Below are positions 51,963 to 59,999 of a stretch of DNA of 64,000 bases, in pieces. The notes below the pieces were generated by a model. That model did no database searches and was not told the DNA's origin. It saw nothing but the letters and a program-made list of their open reading frames with translations. This DNA comes from Hydrocarboniphaga effusa AP103 (GTDB taxonomy: Bacteria; Pseudomonadota; Gammaproteobacteria; Nevskiales; Nevskiaceae). The position numbers and the translations under genes were made by a program. Every line of letters starts with the position of its first letter. Position 1 is the stretch's first letter. The stretch lies in the NCBI RefSeq assembly GCF_000271305.1, contig NZ_AKGD01000001.1, positions 1,426,001 through 1,490,000 on the forward strand. The letters run 5' to 3'.

Positions 51963-54527
51963 ATGTCGAGGACGTTTTCGCTGCGACCTGCGCTGAGCCA
52001 GGCCGATGCAGCTTGGATGGTCGGTGGTGGCTTGCTGTTGGCTGCGTGGAACGTGCAGTCGGCCGATGCCGTCGAAGCAGCGCAACCCGCCAGCGGCGCA
52101 GCCGTCGAGACGGCTCAACTCGAGACCGATCGAATCGAGACCGCGCAGCTGGGCGTCAATCCGCTGCCGGCCGAAGCGGCTGCGGTGGCCGAAGTCGTCA
52201 TCACGGCCAGGCGCCGCGAAGAACGCCTGCAGGACGTTCCGCTATCGATCAGCGCGCTGAGCGGCGAGTTCGTGCAGGAGCAGAACCTCGTGCGCATCCA
52301 GGAGTTCGCGGCGCGCATTCCGAACTTCAATCCCGACACCAGCAATCCGCGCACGTCCTCGCTGTCGATCCGCGGCGTCGGCGGGCTCGGCAGCGGCAGC
52401 GACGGCTCCGAATCGGGTGTCGGCCAGATCGTCGACAACGTGTTCTATACGCATGTCGGCTTCGGATGGGCTCCGCTCTACGATCTCGAGAGCATCGAGG
52501 TCGCGCGCGGGCCACAAGGCACGCTGCTCGGCAAGAACACCACGGTCGGCGCGGTGATCCTGCGCACCAAGGCGCCGAGCTTCACGGCTGAGAATGGCGT
52601 CGACATCTCGCCGCGCAACTACAAGGGTCTGCAGACTTCGGCCTACAGCACCGGCGCGCTCGTCGAGGATCGCGTGGCTTATCGCTTGAGCTACTACAGC
52701 GACAAGGACGAAGGCTTGGTGCCGAACCCGAGCTATCCGATCGTCCAGGACGATCAGCGCGACGAGAAGCGCCTGCTCGATACCAACCGCTGGGCCGCGC
52801 GCGGGCAGTTGCTGTTCAAGTTCGCCGATGGCGATGCGACCAGCCGCGTGATCTACGACCACATCAGCTCCGACGAATTCAACAACTACAGTGGCATCGT
52901 CGCCCCGATTCTCACGCAATACTCCGACGGTGCCGCGTTCCCGCTCTACGAAACGCGCATCCGCAATCTCTACGGCATCGAGCAGATCGATTACGACCCG
53001 TGGACGGGCGATGCCACCAACCCGTCGAAGCTGCCGTCGAGCACGGACGGACTCTCGAACGAACTCAACTGGAACATCGGCGAATACACGTTCACCTCGG
53101 TGACCGCCTGGCGCAAGTTCGAGCTGTATCCGCGCAACACGCAGGGCTACAACGGCATCTACTCGGTCAGCACCGGTTACGACGTGGAAGCCGAGCAGTA
53201 CTCGCAGGAATTCCGCCTGGCTTCCGCGGTTTCCGACATCTTCGACTGGCAGGTCGGCAGCTTCTTCCTGAAGGACGACCGCGACAGCAACTATCGCTTT
53301 CTCTACGGCAGGGATGCCGCCACCTTCCTGCTCAACGACAAGACGGCGAACCCGGCCATTCTCAACAACGTCGAGCACGACTCGTTCGGCAAGGCGCATA
53401 CGCGCAGCTACGCCGCGTTCGGCCAGGGCACCTGGCACGTGCTCAGCAACGTCGACCTGACCGCGGGCCTGCGCCTCACGCACGAGAAGCGCTCGGGCTC
53501 CAACGACGGTTACTCGTTCGGTGGCGCGCAGGATTTGCCGGCGGCCGATCAGACCCGGCGCGACAACTACCTGTTCACCGCACGCTCGGGCGATTTCTCG
53601 GTCGACGGCTCGAAGAAGGACACCTCGGTGTCCTGGCTGGTCAATCCATCGTGGAAGATCAATCCCGATCTGCTCGTCTACGGCTCGGTGGCACAGGGCT
53701 CCAAGTCGGGCGCCATCAACACCGACGCGCGTCCGATCTACGCGGGCGGCGCCGGCAGCGCCATCATCGAAACGCAGGCCGTGGTCATCGATCCCGAGAA
53801 GGCGACCGACTACGAGCTCGGCTTCAAGAAGAGCTGGCCGGAACTGCGCACGACGCTCAACGTGAACCTGTACCAGAACGACATCAAGGATTATCAAGGC
53901 GTGCTCGTGGGCGTGTTCACCGATCCGGCGACGGGCTCGCTGCTGCCGCGCCAGTACCTCGGCAACATCGATCACGTGCGCCTGCGCGGTGTCGAGATCG
54001 AAGGCAGCTGGTCGCCGACGCGCCGTCTGAACGTCTGGGCCAACGCGGCGATCACCGAGGCCAAGTACGTCGATTTCGCCAACGCACCGCCGACGCAGGG
54101 CGCGCGCGTGCAGAACGCATCGGGCACCTGGGTCAACACCACCGAGACCGATCTGTCCGGCACCGACATTCCGAACGTGCCCGAGTGGACCGCCAACCTC
54201 GGCTTCGACTACGACCAGCCGATCGGCAACTTCCAGGGCTCGCCGATCGATCTGTTCGTCTACGTCAACGAGGCCGTCAAGGGCGACACGCGCTATTCCA
54301 CCGAAGCCGATCTGAACTATCGCGGCCAGGATACCTACGCGCTGACCAACGCCGGCATCGGCATCCGTCGCCCGGACCGCAGCTTCGCGCTGACGCTGTG
54401 GGGCAAGAACGTGTTCGACGAGCGCTACTACGATCGCGTCAACCTCAACAACGCCACCGCACCGGCCACCGTCCGCCTCGGCCAGCCGCTGACGTTCGGC
54501 GTGACGCTGAGCTTGCGACTGAGCTGA
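51963..54527 (+). CDS. TonB-dependent receptor
   Basis: 854 residues from ATG 51963 (AGAAGGGAG upstream). The N-terminal hydrophobic stretch is short (GGGLLLAAWNVQSADA), and a Gln/Ala/Glu-rich segment leads to the TonB box AEVVITARRREE. The plug has VARGPQGTLLGKNT and the barrel ends TFGVTLSLRLS. It is of the broad PF00593 type related to receptors for plant or sterol compounds and siderophores. More distant from the two flanking paralogs. Ends at a strong terminator. Confidence 0.92.
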   Translation: MSRTFSLRPALSQADAAWMVGGGLLLAAWNVQSADAVEAAQPASGAAVETAQLETDRIETAQLGVNPLPAEAAAVAEVVITARRREERLQDVPLSISALSGEFVQEQNLVRIQEFAARIPNFNPDTSNPRTSSLSIRGVGGLGSGSDGSESGVGQIVDNVFYTHVGFGWAPLYDLESIEVARGPQGTLLGKNTTVGAVILRTKAPSFTAENGVDISPRNYKGLQTSAYSTGALVEDRVAYRLSYYSDKDEGLVPNPSYPIVQDDQRDEKRLLDTNRWAARGQLLFKFADGDATSRVIYDHISSDEFNNYSGIVAPILTQYSDGAAFPLYETRIRNLYGIEQIDYDPWTGDATNPSKLPSSTDGLSNELNWNIGEYTFTSVTAWRKFELYPRNTQGYNGIYSVSTGYDVEAEQYSQEFRLASAVSDIFDWQVGSFFLKDDRDSNYRFLYGRDAATFLLNDKTANPAILNNVEHDSFGKAHTRSYAAFGQGTWHVLSNVDLTAGLRLTHEKRSGSNDGYSFGGAQDLPAADQTRRDNYLFTARSGDFSVDGSKKDTSVSWLVNPSWKINPDLLVYGSVAQGSKSGAINTDARPIYAGGAGSAIIETQAVVIDPEKATDYELGFKKSWPELRTTLNVNLYQNDIKDYQGVLVGVFTDPATGSLLPRQYLGNIDHVRLRGVEIEGSWSPTRRLNVWANAAITEAKYVDFANAPPTQGARVQNASGTWVNTTETDLSGTDIPNVPEWTANLGFDYDQPIGNFQGSPIDLFVYVNEAVKGDTRYSTEADLNYRGQDTYALTNAGIGIRRPDRSFALTLWGKNVFDERYYDRVNLNNATAPATVRLGQPLTFGVTLSLRLS

Positions 54528-54541
54528 TCGCAAGGGCTGCA

Positions 54542-54582
54542 AACAGAAAAGCCACGGCGATCTGCCGTGGCTTTTCTGTTGA
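54542..54582 (+). terminator. Terminator of the TonB receptor
   Basis: A perfect 17-bp stem (54542-54558 with 54564-54580) and a 5-base loop, with an internal CTTTT. A second imperfect hairpin follows at about 54582-54611. Confidence 0.9.
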
Positions 54583-54627
54583 GCATTCCAGGCTCGACGA
54601 GTCTGGAATGCCGGGGATGAAACTAAA

Positions 54628-55518
<891 letters not shown>

Positions 55519-55558
55519 GTCGGAATTCTCGATGGAGTTGGGGAAGCGACCGCAGCGC

Positions 55559-56548
55559 TTACTTGGCGCGTCCGGAAAAGCCGGCGCTCTGGGTGGCGAT
55601 CTTGTAGACCGCGCCACGGCCGACCACGTAAAGCAGCTTCTTGTCCTGGCCCGCGAACGCCAGGTTCTGCGGCTTCTTCGGCAGCGCGATGACGCCGAGC
55701 GCCTTGCCCTTGGCGTCGAACACTTCGATGCCCGCGTTCGAGGCGACGTACAGCCGTCCCTTCGCATCGACGGCGAGGCCGTCGGCGCCACTCGATTGCG
55801 CGCCGGTGTCGGTCGGCGTGAGGCCGGCCTTGAGCTTGGCGAAGTTGCGCGGCTTGCCGACGCTGCCGTTGGCGGCGACGTCGTAGGCGATCACGTATTC
55901 GCCGGCGGTGTTGGCGATGTAGAGCGTCTTTTCGTCGGTCGAAAGTTGAATGCCGTTCGGGCGCGCGATGTCGGTCGCGATGCGCTGCACCTTGCCGCCC
56001 GTATCGATGTGATAGACCGCCGGCGCCGGCGCGGCTTCACCCGGCTTGGGCTGCGCGCCCGGATCGGTGAAGAAGATGCCGGCCTTGCTGCCGACCACGA
56101 GATCGTTGGGCTGATTGAAAGGCTTGCCCTCGAAGCTGTCGGCCAGCAGCTTGCGATGCTCGGCGGGATAGATGACGCCCACCTGTGGCTTGCCGCGCTG
56201 CACCGAAACGATGTCGCCGTGCGCATCGACTCCGAGTCCATTGGAACCGTTGCTGTCTTCGACGAACGCCGACACGCTGCCGTCGGCCGCGATGCGCGTG
56301 ATGCGATTGGCCGGTGTCTCGGTAAAAACCAGGCTGCCGTCGGGCAAGCCTAGCGGCCCTTCGGTGCCGTTGAAGCCGTCCTGGATGAGTTCGATCTTCG
56401 TGCCCGCAGCGACCACGCCTTCGATCGCCGGCGTCACCAGATCCTCAGCCTTGGCATGCCCGGCCCAGATCAGCGTGGCGAGCACGCTCACTCGCAGGGC
56501 CAGCGTGGAAGACGGATTCAAAACGTCGGCAAGGCGCATCGAGGACAT
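55559..56548 (-). CDS. SMP-30/gluconolactonase-like exported propeller protein
   Basis: 329 residues with a signal peptide ending at GHAKAEDL. A six-bladed propeller of the SMP-30/LRE type is indicated by [15 protein letters not shown], the metal-site [11 protein letters not shown] and PNDLVVG, and [19 protein letters not shown]. Family members are lactonases. Pairing with a dienelactone hydrolase suggests lactone processing in the periplasm. Confidence 0.9.
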   Translation of the reverse strand: MSSMRLADVLNPSSTLALRVSVLATLIWAGHAKAEDLVTPAIEGVVAAGTKIELIQDGFNGTEGPLGLPDGSLVFTETPANRITRIAADGSVSAFVEDSNGSNGLGVDAHGDIVSVQRGKPQVGVIYPAEHRKLLADSFEGKPFNQPNDLVVGSKAGIFFTDPGAQPKPGEAAPAPAVYHIDTGGKVQRIATDIARPNGIQLSTDEKTLYIANTAGEYVIAYDVAANGSVGKPRNFAKLKAGLTPTDTGAQSSGADGLAVDAKGRLYVASNAGIEVFDAKGKALGVIALPKKPQNLAFAGQDKKLLYVVGRGAVYKIATQSAGFSGRAK

Positions 56549-56565
56549 GTTGTCGGCTCCGTATC

Positions 56566-56595
56566 AATCAGTGCGAATCAGTGTGAATCAGTGCG
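56566..56595. repeat. Three tandem 10-bp repeats AATCAGTG(C/T)G
   Basis: Exact head-to-tail copies with one C/T change, 18-47 bases upstream of the SMP-30 start. They sit about at the transcription start expected from the sigma-54 promoter at 56609. One-helical-turn spacing suits cooperative protein binding. Confidence 0.75.
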
Positions 56596-56608
56596 AACCG
56601 GCAAAATG

Positions 56609-56623
56609 GCAACGAGCGTGCCA
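56609..56623 (-). promoter_or_regulatory. Sigma-54 promoter of the SMP-30/hydrolase pair
   Basis: On the minus strand TGGCAC, GCTCG, TTGC then C: consensus in both elements. It lies 60 bases upstream of ATG 56548. Confidence 0.85.
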
Positions 56624-56877
56624 GTGAACCGGGCATGCACCGCACGATCCTCGCAGTCGATCGAAAGCCCTTTTCGCAACGGGAGTTTTCATTGCTGCCA
56701 CGACATGCGAAGACTGTGGTTCATGCTTCGAAAAGCCCGCACATCGCTTGCGCTCGTGTTGGTCTAGCAGCAAGACGCGCTTTATCGCTGCTGAAAACCG
56801 CACACGCTCGATACGCGACATCGGCATCGACACGCACAATCCTCGCTGTGCATTGGGATTTTTGGCATCGCTCCGCA

Positions 56878-56892
56878 TGGCACGCTCTCTGC
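56878..56892 (+). promoter_or_regulatory. Candidate sigma-54 promoter of the cytochrome c' gene
   Basis: TGGCAC, GCTCT, CTGC then T. A perfect -24; the -12 keeps GC. It lies 54 bases upstream of ATG 56947. The rest of the gap 56624-56877 holds no gene I can support. Confidence 0.72.
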
Positions 56893-56946
56893 TCTCTGCC
56901 GAAAGCCACGCGCAGTGGCGCTCCCAGAAACCCAAAAGGTATCCAA

Positions 56947-57402
56947 ATGAACAGTTCTGCCTGGAAAGCAGCCGGATGCGGTGTCGCGCTCGCCATCGTG
57001 GCGGGTTCGGCTTTCGCTGCTCCCAAACCCGAAGACGAAATTCGCTATCGCCAATCGGTCTTCAACGTCATCGGTCGCAACTTCGGCGGCGTGCTCGGCG
57101 CGATCGCCAAGGGCGAGCGCCCCTACGATCAGGCCGAGGCCGTCAAGGCGGCCAAGCTGGTTGCCGATCTGTCGACGCTGCCGTTCGCATCGTTCGGCCC
57201 GGGCACCGATGCCGGGGCCTCGCACAAGTCCTCGCCGAAAATCTGGGAAGACCCGGCCAAGTTCCAATCGCTCGCCGACAAGTTCCAGCTCGAAGCCGCC
57301 AAGCTGCCGGCCGCAGCGGCGGATCTGGCGACGCTCAAGGCGCAGGTCGCCGAGACCGGCAAGACCTGCAAGGGCTGCCACGACGAATATCGCCTGAAGT
57401 AA
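56947..57402 (+). CDS. Cytochrome c' (copy 1)
   Basis: 151 residues with a signal peptide ending at AFAAPKP. Four-helix-bundle cytochrome with the haem motif CKGCH close to the C-terminus, as in all cytochromes c'. EIRYRQSVFNVIGRNFGG is the typical first helix. These five-coordinate haem proteins bind NO or serve in electron transfer. Start 56947 is the Met that opens the signal peptide. Confidence 0.93.
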   Translation: MNSSAWKAAGCGVALAIVAGSAFAAPKPEDEIRYRQSVFNVIGRNFGGVLGAIAKGERPYDQAEAVKAAKLVADLSTLPFASFGPGTDAGASHKSSPKIWEDPAKFQSLADKFQLEAAKLPAAAADLATLKAQVAETGKTCKGCHDEYRLK

Positions 57403-57483
57403 CTCAGTCCCGACGACGGGCGCTGCTCGATCCTGGTTCTTGCTGCATCCGGTCGTCGCGTCGCTGTCGACGTTTGCAACATC

Positions 57484-57524
57484 ACCGGCGGTCTCGCGCG
57501 TATTGCACACGCGAGACCGCCGGT
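57484..57524. terminator. GC-rich hairpin between convergent genes
   Basis: A perfect 15-bp stem (57484-57498 with 57510-57524) and an 11-base loop, between the cytochrome c' and redoxin genes. The poly-T tail is poor. Probably terminates both. Confidence 0.6.
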
Positions 57525-57609
57525 CCCCTTACCCGGTGCATCGCACCGGCACTCTCCCCCCCCTGAAAAACAGTCGCAAAAGCACAATCGCAGCGAACGC
57601 TCTTGTCGC

Positions 57610-58236
57610 TCAGCTGGCGTACTTCACCGAACAACCATAGGGCTTGGTGTTCGCGTGTTCGATCTTCGCTCCAGTCGCGATCGCGGCGAGCGCATCCTTG
57701 ACGTAGTTGTCGGCCTTGGCGATATCGCCCTGGTCGGCCGAGGCGATACTGTCGATCGCGCCCTTGTAGGCGAGCTGGCCTTTGGCGTCGATGATGAAGA
57801 AATGCGGCGTGGTCTGTGCGCCGTAGAGCTTGCCGATCTTGCCTTCTGGATCGAGCAGCGTCGCCGTCGGCTTGGCGCCGCGATAGTCGTTGAGCTTGAT
57901 CGCGGTGGGGCCGTCGACGTTGCCCTGCTGCCCGGGCGCGGACGAGATCACCTGCAGCCACACCACGCCCTTGGCGGTCTCGGCTTCCTGCAGGTTCGGG
58001 ATGTTGCCGCTCTCGTAATGCTTTTTCACGAACGGGCAATCGGCATTGGTCCATTCGAGCACCACGGTCTTGCCGCGCAGCGAATCGAGACTCAGCGTCT
58101 TGCCGTCCGCGGTCTTCGCGGTGAAGGCAGGCGCCGGCTGACTGATCGTCGGCAAGGCCGCGAACGCGGAAACCGGAATCAGCGCGGCGAAAGCCAGGCC
58201 AAGCGCAGCGCGGCGGGTGAAGGAAACCAGCGACAT
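57610..58236 (-). CDS. Exported thioredoxin-fold (redoxin) protein
   Basis: 208 residues from ATG 58236 with GGAGAAG upstream. The signal peptide ends at SAFAALP. A thioredoxin-like fold has a single active cysteine in NADCPFVKKHY rather than CxxC, a cis-Pro segment TTPHFFIID and a C-terminal YGCSVKY. This AhpC/TSA-like subgroup is common in the periplasm. Function is likely peroxide or thiol reduction. Confidence 0.9.
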   Translation of the reverse strand: MSLVSFTRRAALGLAFAALIPVSAFAALPTISQPAPAFTAKTADGKTLSLDSLRGKTVVLEWTNADCPFVKKHYESGNIPNLQEAETAKGVVWLQVISSAPGQQGNVDGPTAIKLNDYRGAKPTATLLDPEGKIGKLYGAQTTPHFFIIDAKGQLAYKGAIDSIASADQGDIAKADNYVKDALAAIATGAKIEHANTKPYGCSVKYAS

Positions 58237-58310
58237 GATTCTTCTCCGTTGGTGAAATCGATCGACAAATCGAGACAGCTCGATGCTACAGCCTAGCTCC
58301 GATGCCCGGT

Positions 58311-58343
58311 ATAAAAAGCCCGCGCAGACAACGAGACGGGCTT
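58311..58343 (-). terminator. Possible terminator of the rhodanese-like gene
   Basis: A 7-bp stem (58316-58322 with 58337-58343) with a 14-base loop. On the minus strand it is followed by TTTTTA. It is ~95 bases beyond the gene end. Confidence 0.5.
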
Positions 58344-58438
58344 GGGGAAACCGCGTCTCGGTAGTACGGGGTCTGCGCGGGGAATGCCGGAATCATCAGC
58401 GCTTGAATCGATGGAAGGAGGCGATCGAGCTCCGCTTC

Positions 58439-58906
58439 CTACTTCGTCACTGCAGCGGTGGCGGGCGCCTTGGGCTCGATGCGCGTGAGCTTGCCGCCCT
58501 CTTCCTCGTAGTTCTGCACGCCGATTGCGCCGACCACGTTGTAGCCCTTGGACGACAGCAGATCACCGATCTTGAGCGCGCGCCCCGCGTGGTTCGACAC
58601 CGTCACGATCTTGCGATCCTTCGGTATGAAGGCGAGGTTCTTCTCGACGTCGTCGTTCTGGATGCTCAGGTAAACCGGAAAGCCGCCGATGCGCGTGAGT
58701 TCGTCGGGACGGCGCACGTCGATGATCGTAAGCTCGCCGGGCTTGGCGAGCAGCGCATCGATCTGCTTGCGATCCAGCTTGACGGTCTTGTATGCCGGCG
58801 TCGCAGCCGCTGCCGTCGTCGCCGTTTTCTGCTGGGCTTTCGCATAGCCGCCGGCGGCGACCAGCACCGCTGCTGCAACGACCCAAGCCTTGTTGATCTT
58901 CGCCAC
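58439..58906 (-). CDS. Rhodanese-like exported protein lacking the catalytic Cys
   Basis: 155 residues from GTG 58906 (CGAGGA upstream). A frame-extending ATG at 58993 is less likely because the sigma-54 promoter at 58966 lies inside that extension. The signal peptide ends at YAKAQQ. The rhodanese fold is shown by LTIIDVRRPDEL and GDLLSSKGYNVVGAIGV. The loop that should read Cys-x-x-Gly-x-Arg is SNHAGRA, without Cys, so it cannot be a sulfurtransferase. Confidence 0.85.
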   Translation of the reverse strand: MAKINKAWVVAAAVLVAAGGYAKAQQKTATTAAAATPAYKTVKLDRKQIDALLAKPGELTIIDVRRPDELTRIGGFPVYLSIQNDDVEKNLAFIPKDRKIVTVSNHAGRALKIGDLLSSKGYNVVGAIGVQNYEEEGGKLTRIEPKAPATAAVTK

Positions 58907-58965
58907 GGTGATTCCTCGGTAGTGATTCGTGTGGATGTTGGTGCTTCTCAGGTTGGCGCCTATCC

Positions 58966-58980
58966 GCAGTGATCGTGCCA
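58966..58980 (-). promoter_or_regulatory. Candidate sigma-54 promoter of the rhodanese-like gene
   Basis: On the minus strand TGGCAC, GATCA, CTGC then G. It lies 59 bases upstream of GTG 58906. Confidence 0.65.
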
Positions 58981-59223
58981 GTGATCGCCGCATTCGCGAT
59001 CCCGTCTTTCAGTGCATCGCAAGCCCATGATTCGACGACAGACCAAGCACACGAATCGGCCGCTCGCGGCCTTGTTCTTGGCCTCTTCGCAGGTTCACGA
59101 ATTGTTGATTTGCGTGGATCGCAACAGCGCGCGTCGCGCGACTGTTGCCGATGCAGCATCGATACAGCGGCACGTTGCCACCCGATGTCACAAAAGCCTT
59201 TGAGGACAAGGCTCTGAGACGGA

Positions 59224-59238
59224 TGGTGCGGTGCTTGC
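59224..59238 (+). promoter_or_regulatory. Possible sigma-54 promoter of the cupin gene
   Basis: TGGTGC, five bases, TTGC. Perfect -12, two departures in the -24. It lies 38 bases upstream of ATG 59277. Confidence 0.55.
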
Positions 59239-59276
59239 CACGAATCGCGCTCCACGCTTCTTCTGCCGAGACCACC

Positions 59277-59741
59277 ATGCTCAACCCGCTACGCCTGCTG
59301 TCATCCGCCCTCGTCGTTGCGCTCGCGCTCACGCCTGCGCTTTCGATCTCCGCCGCCAGCCTCGATTCCGCTTCGGTCGAGTTCAAGACGGCCCAGCAGA
59401 TTCAGTGGGTACGCAATGCCGAAGGCACCAGCGAGCGCGCGATTCTGTTCGGCGATCCGAGCAAGCCCGGCCCTTACGTCATGCGTATCAAGTGGCTGCC
59501 GGGCAATTTCAGCCGGCCGCATTTCCACAACGGCGATCGCTTCTTCACCGTGATTTCGGGAACCTGGTGGGTCGGCACCGGCGATCACTACGATCCGAAC
59601 GACACCGTGCCGCTTCCGGCCGGCAGCTACGTTCTGCACAAGGGCGGACAGTTGCATTACGACGGCGCCAAGAACGAGGAGACCATCATTCAGGTCACCG
59701 GCTACGGTCCGCTCGAAACCACGCAGGCCAAAGCACATTGA
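59277..59741 (+). CDS. Exported cupin-domain protein
   Basis: 154 residues. The signal peptide ends at SISAASL. The cupin core has the first metal motif RPHFHNGDRFFTVISGTWWVG (two His, conserved Gly) and the second at LPAGSYVLHKGGQLHYDG. The family binds a metal, but members differ in function, from enzymes to sensors. It is clustered with the rhodanese-like and redoxin proteins. Confidence 0.88.
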   Translation: MLNPLRLLSSALVVALALTPALSISAASLDSASVEFKTAQQIQWVRNAEGTSERAILFGDPSKPGPYVMRIKWLPGNFSRPHFHNGDRFFTVISGTWWVGTGDHYDPNDTVPLPAGSYVLHKGGQLHYDGAKNEETIIQVTGYGPLETTQAKAH

Positions 59742-59933
59742 TGCTGCTGCTTGCACTGCGTGGTTCTCAGCAATCTGCTTGCGCAGCTGGTTTGAAAGCC
59801 GCAAGAACACAACATAAAAGAAGTTTTATAAAACCGCCGCATGAAATGAGCCGATAAAAAAGCCTTTTGCTTATCAACGTCTGCTGCTGCTTGCAGCGAT
59901 CGTAGGCTGTTTTGTTCGAAGCCCGCGAACGAC

Positions 59934-59948
59934 TGGTACGGACTCTGC
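59934..59948 (+). promoter_or_regulatory. Candidate sigma-54 promoter of TonB receptor 60000-62750
   Basis: TGGTAC, five bases, CTGC then C. It lies 51 bases upstream of ATG 60000. The preceding ~190 bases after the cupin gene contain no further gene. Confidence 0.65.
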
Positions 59949-59999
59949 CTTATCGCCCACTCCTTTCCCGCAGTGGCATGCGACAACATCGAGGACGTA

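Noticed and set aside
52242..54542. 766-codon minus-strand frame
   Set aside because: Antisense to the TonB receptor 51963-54527.
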